Assembly: GCA_047600765.1 (NCBI GenBank)
Contig: JASGKF010000001.1
Coordinates: 1,550,001 to 1,614,000, forward strand
Source: Viridibacterium sp047600765
Lineage (GTDB): Bacteria > Pseudomonadota > Gammaproteobacteria > Burkholderiales > Rhodocyclaceae
Direction of reading: 5' to 3'
Length of the DNA: 64,000 nucleotides
In this document: positions 1 to 9,365 of the stretch, piece by piece
Numbering within the stretch: position 1 is the stretch's first letter
Layout: the number at the start of each line of letters is the position of its first letter
Program-made: the position numbers and the translations under genes
The notes under the pieces: generated by a model
The model's input: only the letters and a program-made list of their open reading frames with translations
Databases searched by the model: none
Told to the model about the DNA's origin: nothing

Positions 1-11
1 CATGTTGTTGT

Positions 12-37
12 TTTCAACGCGTGAAGGGGCGTTGAAA
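12..37. other. Inverted repeat behind fic
   Basis: Nine-base perfect arms (12-20 and 29-37) with an 8-base loop lie just beyond the fic stop codon on the minus strand. It could be a 3' end hairpin for fic, but no T-run follows on either strand, so a Rho-independent terminator is not shown. Confidence 0.3.
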
Positions 38-47
38 TGCCTAACAG

Positions 48-1205
48 CTATTCTCTGAGAATACTCGCTATCAGTATCAGCTCATACCCCGAACTTCTCC
101 CCCTCCCCTCCATTGACTGCAGACAGCCTTTCTCTACCAGATCGCTCAACTCACGGAATGCCGTGGCACGGCTACAGCGGGTTAGGCTGACGTACTTGCG
201 CGTGGTGATGCCGCCCTCGAAACCTTCGGCCCCGGCATCGAGCAGACGGTTGAGTAGCTTGCGCTGGCGTTCATTGAGTGGCGTCTGCGCATGGCGTAGC
301 CAGAAGCGGGCTTTGGCCAGCGTGCGGGCGATGGTTTGTTCGGCAGCGTTGGCGGCGAGCGCGACCTGTTGCAGGAACCAGAGCAGCCAGTCGGTGACGT
401 CGAGGCCGCCGCGCTGCGTGCGTTCGAGCATTGCGTAGTAAGCCTCTCGCTCTCGCAGGAGCTGGGCGCTGAGGCTGAAGAGGCGCATGGGCTGGTGTTC
501 GTCCTGCGCGATGGCCATGTCGGTGATGGCGCGGGTCAGTCGCCCGTTGCCGTCTTCGAAGGGGTGCAGGGTGACGAACCACAGGTGCGCGAGACCGGCG
601 CGCACGAGGCCATCAACATAGGGTTCGGCGGCAAACCATGCGAGGAAGTTGTCGAGCTGCGCTTCCAGCCCCTCACGCGGCGGAGCGGTGAAGTGCACCC
701 GTTCGCGCCCGGCGCCGCCGGAGACGACTTGCATGGGTGCTTCGCCACGCAGGATGCCGGCGCGGATGCGCTGCAGGCCGGAGTAGCCAGACGGAAACAG
801 GGCTGCTTGCCAGCCGCACAGGCGTTCCTGCGTGAGTGGGGTGTCGTGATGCTGTGTGGCGTCGAGCAGCAGCGCCGTCAGCCCTTCGACACTGCGGTCG
901 GGCACGGGCAGGCCGGCATGCGGCAAGCCGAGCTGGCGTGCGACCGAAGAACGCACGGCATCGACGGGCAAGCGCTCGCCTTCGATGGCGCTGGTGGTGA
1001 GGCCGTCTTCGATGAGGATGCTGGCAACAGCTTCGGCGGACAGATTGCCTTCGAGCAAGCGTGCCATGCCCTGCACACGGCCTTGTGCCTGCCGGGCTGC
1101 GGCGAGCGCTGGCGCGATGGCGTCTTCGCGCCAGGTCAGCGCCGACCAGCCGGTTTGCTGCCAGATCCAGGTTAGAGAGGTGTCATGAGGCGTTTGCATG
1201 GCCAT
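48..1205 (-). CDS. Fic family protein, class II (DUF4172 N-terminus, winged-helix C-terminus)
   Basis: Probable Fic enzyme of 385 aa. Fic domains transfer AMP or another nucleotide moiety to hydroxyl side chains of target proteins, or reverse this. The active loop HPFEDGNGRLTR lies at about residues 214-225 and matches the consensus HPFxDGNGRxxR fully. The inhibitory-helix motif TSAIEG at about 71-76 fits [S/T]xxxE[G/N] and lies upstream of the Fic core, which makes it a class II, self-inhibited Fic. The N-terminus resembles DUF4172, and the last ~70 residues look like a winged helix-turn-helix, so it may bind DNA. The frame is open to 1256, but the start at 1205 (MAM) fits the family and lies inside an inverted repeat. 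No antitoxin partner gene is adjacent. Family assignment is sure; target and reaction are not known. Confidence 0.93.
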   Translation of the reverse strand: MAMQTPHDTSLTWIWQQTGWSALTWREDAIAPALAAARQAQGRVQGMARLLEGNLSAEAVASILIEDGLTTSAIEGERLPVDAVRSSVARQLGLPHAGLPVPDRSVEGLTALLLDATQHHDTPLTQERLCGWQAALFPSGYSGLQRIRAGILRGEAPMQVVSGGAGRERVHFTAPPREGLEAQLDNFLAWFAAEPYVDGLVRAGLAHLWFVTLHPFEDGNGRLTRAITDMAIAQDEHQPMRLFSLSAQLLREREAYYAMLERTQRGGLDVTDWLLWFLQQVALAANAAEQTIARTLAKARFWLRHAQTPLNERQRKLLNRLLDAGAEGFEGGITTRKYVSLTRCSRATAFRELSDLVEKGCLQSMEGRGRSSGYELILIASILRE

Positions 1206-1234
1206 AATCGCTTCAGAATATGGAGCGATTATGG
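1202..1234 (-). promoter_or_regulatory. Operator-like inverted repeat and probable leaderless promoter of fic
   Basis: Perfect 11-base arms CCATAATCGCT (1202-1212) and AGCGATTATGG (1224-1234) flank 11 bases. Read on the minus strand, the spacer supplies TATTCT, a fair -10 box, nine bases before the ATG at 1205. Transcription would start at or next to the start codon, and no ribosome binding site precedes it. The repeat covers the -10, the start site and the start codon, as expected of an autoregulatory operator. The Fic protein's own C-terminal winged helix is the obvious candidate ligand (inference). Confidence 0.5.
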
Positions 1235-1348
1235 GCAGGAAACGCTTCAGGGGCAAGGTGCGGACTGGCCCTAGGCCGCAACGCGTAACGGACCTTGCAT
1301 GGATCGGGAGGGGCGCGACTGCGCTGGACCGATCCGCTGCCGGGCGTT

Positions 1349-1367
1349 ATTGTCCTTTTACGACAAT
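1349..1367. promoter_or_regulatory. Short inverted repeat before hydrolase gene
   Basis: ATTGTC (1349-1354) and GACAAT (1362-1367) form 6-base arms around 7 bases, 15 bases before the hydrolase start. A small operator is possible; nothing else supports it. Confidence 0.2.
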
Positions 1368-1381
1368 GCGGGGGCGATCAC

Positions 1382-2416
1382 ATGCGTGGAATCCTGTTGT
1401 GGGGCAGGCGGGTCTTGTTGGTGGCCTTTGCGGCGGCTGCTTCCGGTGCGTCGGGACAGGAGCTGGTCACCGACTTCAAGGCCGCGCCGGGTAACGGGGC
1501 GTACAGCTTCGCGAGCAATTCGCCGGCTTCTCTGCCAGTGCTGCTGCGCTCGCCAGCGAGTGGTGAAGCGGCGAGCATCGTGGGCCATCTGTTCCTGCCT
1601 GCCGGCACGGGCAAGGTTCCGGTGGTGGTCTTGCTGCATGGTTCGGGCGGCATCTACAACGCGATGCTGGACTACTGGCCCAAGCTGCTCAATGCGCAGG
1701 GCATTGGCGTGTTTGCGCTGGACCGTTTCGGGCCGCGTGGGGTGAAGAGTACGGCGGAGGATCAGTCGCAGATTCCGTTTGCGGCTGATGTGCAGGATGC
1801 CTTCAACGCTTTACGGCTGCTGGCGACGCATCCGCGTGTCGATGCCGGGAAGATCGCAGCCATGGGCTTCTCGCGCGGGGGCATTGCGTCGTGGCGCGTA
1901 GCGGTGGAGCGCATCATCGCGGCGCAGAAGCTGCCGGATGGCCTGCGCTTTGCCGCCCACGTGCAGCAGTATTCCGGCGGCTGCGCAGGCGCGTTCCGCC
2001 TGATCGTGAAGCCCGGTGCATTCTCGAAAGCGCCGCAGCTGTGGGTGCATGGCGATGCAGACGACTACACGCCCATCGGTTCATGTCAGGACTACGCGAA
2101 GAAGATTGGCGAGGCGGGTACGCCGGTCGAGTTCATCACGCTGCCGGGGGCACACCACAAGTTCGATCAGGATGATCAGCGCCGCTTCGTGGTGCGAGAA
2201 GCACAGAAGACGCTGGACAACTGCCCGGTGGAAACCGACATCGATACCCTGATGGCCTATGACCGCAACACGGGCCAGCGCCTCAGTGGCGAGGCTTACC
2301 AGCAAGCGCTGAAGAGCTGCAGCGCGCTGGGGGCAAGCGTGCAGGGCAACACTGCGGCGCGCGATGCGTCGGGACAGGCAGCAGTCGCTTTCCTGCGCAA
2401 GGCGTTTGGTTTGTGA
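1382..2416 (+). CDS. Secreted alpha/beta hydrolase (dienelactone hydrolase-like)
   Basis: Predicted exported hydrolase of 344 aa. A signal peptide (residues 1-23, arginines then a hydrophobic stretch ending ASG-Q) is followed by an alpha/beta-hydrolase fold: strand and oxyanion turn LLHGSGG, nucleophile elbow GFSRGG, then WVHGDADDYTP and GAHHKF, which would supply the acid and the histidine. This order is that of dienelactone-hydrolase-like serine hydrolases; substrate is unknown. The frame is open back to 1295, but the start at 1382 gives the signal peptide directly and has a G-rich stretch just upstream. It is a single gene, convergent with thiC, and ends at a strong hairpin. Confidence 0.85.
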   Translation: MRGILLWGRRVLLVAFAAAASGASGQELVTDFKAAPGNGAYSFASNSPASLPVLLRSPASGEAASIVGHLFLPAGTGKVPVVVLLHGSGGIYNAMLDYWPKLLNAQGIGVFALDRFGPRGVKSTAEDQSQIPFAADVQDAFNALRLLATHPRVDAGKIAAMGFSRGGIASWRVAVERIIAAQKLPDGLRFAAHVQQYSGGCAGAFRLIVKPGAFSKAPQLWVHGDADDYTPIGSCQDYAKKIGEAGTPVEFITLPGAHHKFDQDDQRRFVVREAQKTLDNCPVETDIDTLMAYDRNTGQRLSGEAYQQALKSCSALGASVQGNTAARDASGQAAVAFLRKAFGL

Positions 2417-2434
2417 TGGCGTGACGCCGCGCAA

Positions 2435-2466
2435 TGCAAAAGGGCCGCAGATGCGGCCCTTTTGCA
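2435..2466. terminator. Bidirectional terminator between hydrolase and thiC
   Basis: Perfect 15-base arms (2435-2449 and 2452-2466) that begin with an A-rich and end with a T-rich part, so the hairpin can serve both the hydrolase gene on the plus strand and thiC on the minus strand. Confidence 0.85.
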
Positions 2467-2479
2467 ATTCAAAGTCGCT

Positions 2480-2505
2480 GGATTCCCGCCTGCGCGGGAA
2501 TGACG
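2480..2505. repeat. Palindromic dispersed-repeat-like element
   Basis: GGATTCCCGCC, then a short loop, then GCGGGAATGACG: 8-base arms ATTCCCGC/GCGGGAAT at 2482-2489 and 2494-2501. This word is a familiar intergenic palindrome in proteobacterial genomes (general knowledge). Only one copy was noticed in this window. It touches the thiC stop codon at 2507. Confidence 0.45.
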
Positions 2506-2506
2506 G

Positions 2507-4422
<1,916 letters not shown>

Positions 4423-4427
4423 GGTGT

Positions 4428-4464
4428 GGCTCCTCGGGTGACAGGGGTACAGCGGAGAGGAGCC
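4428..4464 (-). promoter_or_regulatory. SD-sequestering hairpin, thiC expression platform
   Basis: On the minus strand GGCTCCTC (plus 4457-4464) is perfectly complementary to GAGGAGCC (plus 4428-4435), which holds the thiC Shine-Dalgarno. The 8-bp stem with a 21-base loop would hide the ribosome binding site, which is typical of TPP riboswitches acting on translation. Confidence 0.7.
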
Positions 4465-4484
4465 GCGCAGGCAGGGCGCCGGCG

Positions 4485-4580
4485 CTTGCTTTCCCTACGC
4501 CGGTATCACCCGGATCAGGTTCAAAGGGTATATCTCACTGTTCCGCCTCGCAAAAACGCGGCAAACAGACCCCCAGCAGT
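4485..4580 (-). ncRNA. TPP riboswitch (THI element)
   Basis: Aptamer in the thiC leader, read on the minus strand. It holds the conserved UGAGA (plus 4533-4537), ACCCUUUGAACCUGAUC (plus 4513-4529) and a following GCGUAGGGAA block. P2/P3 form from CUGUUUGCC (plus 4560-4568) with GGCGGAACAG (plus 4538-4547); a short P1 is UGCU (4575-4578) with AGCA (4487-4490). When thiamine pyrophosphate binds, expression of thiC falls. The spacing to thiC leaves room for the SD/anti-SD hairpin. Confidence 0.93.
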
Positions 4581-4713
4581 GCCCCGCACCTTACTGAAAA
4601 GCACGCTCACAGGCAAGCAGCGGCCCTTCATCGGCCCGGCTTGGCGAAGCACTACAGCGTCGGCCTGAATATCCGTAAACCGATCATTGGATACAGTCAT
4701 CCCGAGGTAGATC

Positions 4714-5316
4714 ATGCGTTTGACGATTCTTGCCGCCAGTCTGGCCCTCTTGCTGTCTGCCTGCGCCATGACGCCTGAAGCGGACGCACCGGCGCCCGTT
4801 ACGGCCGAGGCCCCGACACCCGCGGTATCGATGCCCGTGGCGCCCGAAGAGAAGGCCCCGGCCATCGAGCGCCCGCTGGTCATGACGCCCGCGCTGGAAC
4901 GCAAGCCCGTCGCCGCCAAGCCCAAGGCGACCGCCACCAGCGAGCCTGCCGACAGCAAACGCAGCACCGTGCGCACCACGACCGTCGGCAGCCCGACCGT
5001 TGCCGCCACGCCAGGCGCCAAGCCTGTGCCCGGCCCGGAGACGGGCATCATGCGCATCTCGATGACGACCAACAACACCCCGCCAATCGTCGCTAAGGGC
5101 CCGCTGCAAGGCCCATCCTGGCTCAAGTCCTGCAAGAACCGGCAGGATCAGGGCGACGTGATCATGTGCGACGCCGACACTCTGCTGGCCTACCCGGGCG
5201 AAAAGGTGCTGGTCTATTCGCGTGATGCCCGCAAGGTCGGCAAGCTGCCCAATGGCGGCAAGGTCGTGCTGCGCGAGAGCCTGCCCAGCGTTTATCGCTT
5301 CTTCGTGCTGCAGTAA
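4714..5316 (+). CDS. Lipoprotein with unrecognised C-terminal domain (paralogue 1)
   Basis: Protein of 200 aa with no family I recognise. The signal peptide ends in a lipobox LSAC with the lipidated cysteine at 17. Residues 18-130 are Ala/Pro/Thr-rich and probably an unstructured linker across the periplasm. Residues 134-200 form a compact domain: GPSWLKSC, then QGDVIMCDADTLLAYPGEK, then VVLRESLPSVYRFF. Cysteines 141 and 153 could form a disulfide. The same domain closes the next gene (5418-6185), 101 bases downstream on the same strand, so this is a tandem duplication with divergent linkers. The start has the weak AG-rich sequence GAGGTAGATC upstream. Envelope role inferred from the lipobox only. 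Confidence 0.75.
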   Translation: MRLTILAASLALLLSACAMTPEADAPAPVTAEAPTPAVSMPVAPEEKAPAIERPLVMTPALERKPVAAKPKATATSEPADSKRSTVRTTTVGSPTVAATPGAKPVPGPETGIMRISMTTNNTPPIVAKGPLQGPSWLKSCKNRQDQGDVIMCDADTLLAYPGEKVLVYSRDARKVGKLPNGGKVVLRESLPSVYRFFVLQ

Positions 5317-5417
5317 GCAAGCCACTTGCTGGCGGCACTGCGCCGCCTCCCCAATTCCCGTATCGTGGGCGGCTGGTTTCCGTCTGCCTGCCCTCAACAC
5401 ACTCCGACGATACGTCC

Positions 5418-6185
5418 ATGCTCGCGCCTCGCCTCATCGCCCTGCTGCTGGGCTTCAGCCTCGTCTGCGCACTGTCCGGCGCGCGGGCCCAGCTGGCGCC
5501 GGAACCACCGGCCGACCCCGCGACACAATCGCAACCGGCTGCGGGCACGTCCGAGCCGGCCGATGCCTCGGCGCCGGCAGCCCCTGAACCTGCAGATCAG
5601 TCCGCCCCCGCCGGCCAGTCCGAACCGACTGCGCAGTCAACGCCTGCCGCACAGTCAGCGCCCGCGGATCAATCAGCCCCACCCGAACAGTCAGCTCCCG
5701 AAGCACAGTCAGCCGTGACGGAAGTGCCGGCCACGCAATCCGCGGCCCCCGAGCAAACCGACACCCCCGCGCCAGCGGAAGCGCCGGGCGCCGACGAACT
5801 CAACACCAACGGCACTGGAGCGGCCCGGCTCGTGCTGCCGGCAAGCAGCGCGCCGGTGGCAGCGCCGCCTGCAACGCCCGCCGTCAAAGCGCCTGTCCTG
5901 CCCAAGGCACCGGATCCGGTCGCCCGGACGCGCGCCATGAACGAGGCCATCACGATCGAGAAGCCCGTCGCGCCGGTCGTGGTGGCGGGCCCGTCATGGC
6001 TGAAATCCTGCAAGAGCGTGCAGCGGCAGGGCGACGTAATCATGTGCGATGCCGACAGTCTGCTGGCCTTCCCGTCGGAGAAGGTGCTGGTCCATGTAAA
6101 AGACCCGCGCCTCGTACCCAAGTCCGGCGGCATGACGGTGCGCGAAAGCCTACCCACGCTATACCGCCTGTTCTACCTGCCCTGA
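5418..6185 (+). CDS. Exported Pro/Ala-rich protein with the same C-terminal domain (paralogue 2)
   Basis: Protein of 255 aa. An N-terminal signal sequence (hydrophobic residues 6-20, cleavage near ARAQ) has no lipobox, unlike paralogue 1. Residues 25-125 are low-complexity repeats of the type QSAPA/QSTPA/EQSAP, a probable flexible spacer. Residues 191-255 repeat the domain of the upstream gene: GPSWLKSC, QGDVIMCDADSLLAFPSEK, VRESLPTLYRLF, with the two cysteines conserved (198 and 210). I do not recognise the domain. The two genes probably form one transcription unit, and the next gene (tctA) is convergent. Confidence 0.72.
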   Translation: MLAPRLIALLLGFSLVCALSGARAQLAPEPPADPATQSQPAAGTSEPADASAPAAPEPADQSAPAGQSEPTAQSTPAAQSAPADQSAPPEQSAPEAQSAVTEVPATQSAAPEQTDTPAPAEAPGADELNTNGTGAARLVLPASSAPVAAPPATPAVKAPVLPKAPDPVARTRAMNEAITIEKPVAPVVVAGPSWLKSCKSVQRQGDVIMCDADSLLAFPSEKVLVHVKDPRLVPKSGGMTVRESLPTLYRLFYLP

Positions 6186-6253
6186 GCGCTCGCGCCGGGC
6201 TTGCTACGAGGCCATGTTGATGGCCTCTCTGCGCAAGCTCTGAACCGCTGCGC

Positions 6254-7765
6254 TCAATCCTCCTCGTGGAAGGCCTCCTCGCGCTTCTTGCGGATCGCAG
6301 GACTCAGCACGACCAGCAGCGCCAGCACGGCAACGATCAACAGGGCCAGGCTGATGGGGCGGTTGATGAACACCATGGGGTCACCGCGCGAAATGATCAT
6401 CGCGCGCCGCAGGTTTTCTTCCATCAGGTCGCCCAGCACGAAAGCCAGCAGCATGGGCGCAGGCTCGGCACCCAGCTTGACGAAGAGGTAGCCGAAGAAG
6501 CCGAACAAGGCCATCAGGAAGACATCGCTCTCGCGGTTGTTCACGCTCATCACACCGATGGCACAGAACATCAGGATCACCGGGAAGAGCTTGTGGTACG
6601 GCACCGTGATGAGCTTCACCCACACACCGATCATGGGCAGGTTGAGCACGATGAGGAAGAAGTTGCCTATCCACATCGAGGCGATGATTCCCCAGAACAA
6701 CGCGGGCTGCTCCGTCATCACCGTCGGCCCCGGCTGGATGCCCTGGATGATCAGCGCGCCGATCATCAAGGCCATCACCGGGTTGGACGGAATGCCCAGC
6801 GTCAGCATGGGGATAAACGAAGTCTGTGCGCCAGCGTTGTTGGCCGATTCGGGCGCAGCGACACCTTCGATGGCGCCCTTACCGAAGTTGGCGCGGTTGG
6901 GTGACACCTTCTTCTCGATGGAGTAGGCCGCGAACGAGGCCAGCATCGCGCCACCGCCGGGCAGGATGCCGAGGATGGAACCCAGGAAGGTGCCGCGCAA
7001 CACGGGCGCAACGATGCGCTTGATGTCCTCCTTGGTCGGCATCAGGCCGGAGACGCTCTTCATCGCCAGCTCGCGATCACCGTCGTATTCGAGGTTGCGG
7101 ATGATCTCGCCCACACCGTACATGCCCATCGCAATGACGACGAAATGGATGCCGTCGGCCATCCAAGGCTGATCGAAGGTGAAGCGCGGCGTGCCGGAGA
7201 TGACGTCGGTGCCGACCTGGCTGAGCAACAGGCCGATGAGGATCATGCCGCCGGCGTGCAGCAAGGAACCACTGGCCAGCACCACCGAGGCAACGAGCCC
7301 CAGCACCATCAGCGAGAAGTATTCGGGCGCACCGAACTTCAGCGCCAGCTCGGCCAGCGGCGGGGCAGCGAAAGCGATGACAAAAGTCGCCACCGTGCCG
7401 GCGAAGAAGGAGCCCAGCGCCGCTGTCGCCAACGCCTTGCCGGCCTGCCCCTTGCGCGCCATCTGGTAACCGTCGATGGCTGTCACCACCGACGAAGTCT
7501 CGCCGGGCAGGTTGACGAGGATCGCCGTCGTCGAGCCGCCGTACTGCGCGCCGTAATAGATGCCGGCGAGCATGATCAGCGATGACTCGGGCGGCAGGCC
7601 GAAGGTGATCGGCAGCAGCATCGCGATGGTCGCCACCGGCCCGAGGCCCGGCAGCACGCCCACCAGCGTGCCGAGAATCACGCCGAACAGGCAATACATC
7701 AGGTTGCTCAGCGTGAGCGCTGTGGACAGGCCCAGCGCGAGGTTGGAAAAGAGATCGGCATCCAT
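6254..7765 (-). CDS. tctA: Tripartite tricarboxylate transporter large permease TctA
   Basis: Large membrane subunit (503 aa) of a TTT-type secondary transporter for carboxylates. It is rich in hydrophobic helices throughout and carries the family signature near residue 70 (YGGSTTAILVNLPGET) and the related second half PGGGAMLASFAAYSIEKK. The start at 7765 has GGAG 9 bases upstream. It is the last gene of the minus-strand order dctP-tctC-tctB-tctA, so it should share their promoter near 10.4 kb. Substrate cannot be told from sequence. Confidence 0.95.
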   Translation of the reverse strand: MDADLFSNLALGLSTALTLSNLMYCLFGVILGTLVGVLPGLGPVATIAMLLPITFGLPPESSLIMLAGIYYGAQYGGSTTAILVNLPGETSSVVTAIDGYQMARKGQAGKALATAALGSFFAGTVATFVIAFAAPPLAELALKFGAPEYFSLMVLGLVASVVLASGSLLHAGGMILIGLLLSQVGTDVISGTPRFTFDQPWMADGIHFVVIAMGMYGVGEIIRNLEYDGDRELAMKSVSGLMPTKEDIKRIVAPVLRGTFLGSILGILPGGGAMLASFAAYSIEKKVSPNRANFGKGAIEGVAAPESANNAGAQTSFIPMLTLGIPSNPVMALMIGALIIQGIQPGPTVMTEQPALFWGIIASMWIGNFFLIVLNLPMIGVWVKLITVPYHKLFPVILMFCAIGVMSVNNRESDVFLMALFGFFGYLFVKLGAEPAPMLLAFVLGDLMEENLRRAMIISRGDPMVFINRPISLALLIVAVLALLVVLSPAIRKKREEAFHEED

Positions 7766-7816
7766 GGGGAAGTCTCCGTTTTATTGTTGTTGTGCGTAGT
7801 GAGTGCTGTGATGCGT

Positions 7817-8281
7817 TCAGTAACCGAACCAGCTGCCCAGCGCCTGCAGCGGAATGCCCAGTCCCTTGACGAAAATCAGCCAGGCGGCGAACGCCGAGCC
7901 CAGGGCCAGCAGCGTCGTCGTCAGGCGCTCGGCACGCGGACTGGCGAGCGCGCTGATAGCCACCAGCGCAATGACCGCCGGCACCAGACCGGCACCGCGC
8001 GCCAGCACACCGAACAGCACGATGGCGCCAAGGATCAGCGCGATCGCTTTCCACGCGAAGGGCTCGATCGGTGAGCCGCGGCGCGCGAAGGCGCGCACCA
8101 GCGCAATGGCGCCCATGACGCACAGCGCGTAGCCCAGCATCTTCGGCACATAGCCCGGCCCCATGCGCAGCAAGGTGCCCAGTTCGTAGTCCCCCGCAAT
8201 GAACACGGCTGAGCCGCCGATGACGAGGTACAGCACCCCGAGCCAGAAGTCCCGCGGTGATTGCGAGATGTTGAAGGTCAT
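7817..8281 (-). CDS. tctB: Tripartite tricarboxylate transporter small subunit TctB
   Basis: Small membrane subunit of 154 aa with four hydrophobic segments (starting near VLYLVIGGSAVFIAG, LGYALCVMGAIALV, LILGAIVLFGVLA and LLALGSAFAAWLIFV), the usual TctB layout. The frame is open to 8311, but the methionine at 8281 is preferred since AGGGAT lies just upstream and the length then fits the family. It is 51 bases from tctA in the same operon. Confidence 0.9.
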   Translation of the reverse strand: MTFNISQSPRDFWLGVLYLVIGGSAVFIAGDYELGTLLRMGPGYVPKMLGYALCVMGAIALVRAFARRGSPIEPFAWKAIALILGAIVLFGVLARGAGLVPAVIALVAISALASPRAERLTTTLLALGSAFAAWLIFVKGLGIPLQALGSWFGY

Positions 8282-8348
8282 GTTTTTATCCCTGTTCTCT
8301 GTTGGCTGCACGGGGAGTCAGACAACAACTCCCCATGCAAACGGATCG

Positions 8349-9338
8349 TCAGTCCGCGTAGATGCCGGCCTTCTTGATGATCGGACCCCACTTGTCGATC
8401 TCGGCCTTGAGGTGTGTGCGCAGCGATGCCGGCGTGGCGTGCTCCTGCGTCGCCGGCTCCGAACCCAGCTCACCGAGACGCTGCACGACCAGCGGATCTT
8501 TCACGGCGGCCTGCAGGGCCACCGTCAGACGGTCGATGATGGCTTTCGGCGTGCCCTTGGGCGCGTAGAGGCCATGCCACACGTTGACCTCGAAGTTGGG
8601 CAGCCCGGCTTCCTGCATGGTCGGGATGTCTTTCAGTGAGGCGATGCGGTTGCGCGAGGTCACGCCATAAGCCTTGATCTTGCCGCCCTTGATCTGGCCC
8701 GTCGTGTTGGTCGTCTGGTCGCACATGATGTCAACCTGTCCGCCGAGCAGGTCATTCATGGCCGGCCCCGTGCCCTGGTAGGGCACAGTCGTCATGTCGG
8801 TCTGCAGCGCACTCATCAGCAACATGCCGCACAGGTTGGAGGCCGAGCCCACACCGGCGTGCGCGTACAAAGTCTTGTCCTTGTTGGCGCGCAGGTAGGT
8901 GATCAGCTCCTTGCCATCCTTGGGCGTGAAGTTGCCGCGCGCCACCACGGTCATTGGCACGTCGGCAACCTGGCCGATGGGCTCGAAGTCGCCAATCGCG
9001 TCATAGGCCAGCTTGCGATACAGCGACGGCGCCGTAGAGTGGCCGATGTGGTGCAGCAGCAGGGTGTAGCCATCAGGCGCAGCGCGTGCCACGCGCCCGG
9101 CACCCAGCGTGCCGCCGGCACCGCCAACGTTCTCGACAATCACCTGCTGCTTGAGCGTGGCCGTCATCGACTGCGCCACCAGCCGCGCCACCGTGTCGGT
9201 CGGGCCACCGGCCGCGAACGGCACCACGACCGTGATGGTCTTGGCCGGGTACTCCTGCGCCAGCGCGCTGCTACAGAGGCCAGCGCTCAGAAGCAGTGCT
9301 GCGGCCAGTCGCGCCAGCCGGCTATGTGATGAACTCAT
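8349..9338 (-). CDS. tctC: Tripartite tricarboxylate transporter substrate-binding protein (Bug family)
   Basis: Periplasmic receptor of 329 aa. Signal peptide with cleavage near LAQEYP, then the Bug-family opening YPAKTITVVVPFAAGGPTD, a glycine-rich ligand loop VGGAGGTLGAGRVARAAPDG, and the typical KIKAYGVTSRNR and GLYAPKGTPKAIIDRL segments. It delivers a carboxylate to TctAB; Bug proteins are greatly expanded in Betaproteobacteria. RBS AAGGAG sits 8 bases before the start. The gene lies 27 bases behind dctP and 67 before the tctB start. Confidence 0.93.
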   Translation of the reverse strand: MSSSHSRLARLAAALLLSAGLCSSALAQEYPAKTITVVVPFAAGGPTDTVARLVAQSMTATLKQQVIVENVGGAGGTLGAGRVARAAPDGYTLLLHHIGHSTAPSLYRKLAYDAIGDFEPIGQVADVPMTVVARGNFTPKDGKELITYLRANKDKTLYAHAGVGSASNLCGMLLMSALQTDMTTVPYQGTGPAMNDLLGGQVDIMCDQTTNTTGQIKGGKIKAYGVTSRNRIASLKDIPTMQEAGLPNFEVNVWHGLYAPKGTPKAIIDRLTVALQAAVKDPLVVQRLGELGSEPATQEHATPASLRTHLKAEIDKWGPIIKKAGIYAD

Positions 9339-9365
9339 GATGGTGTCTCCTTCTTTGTGGTTCGC

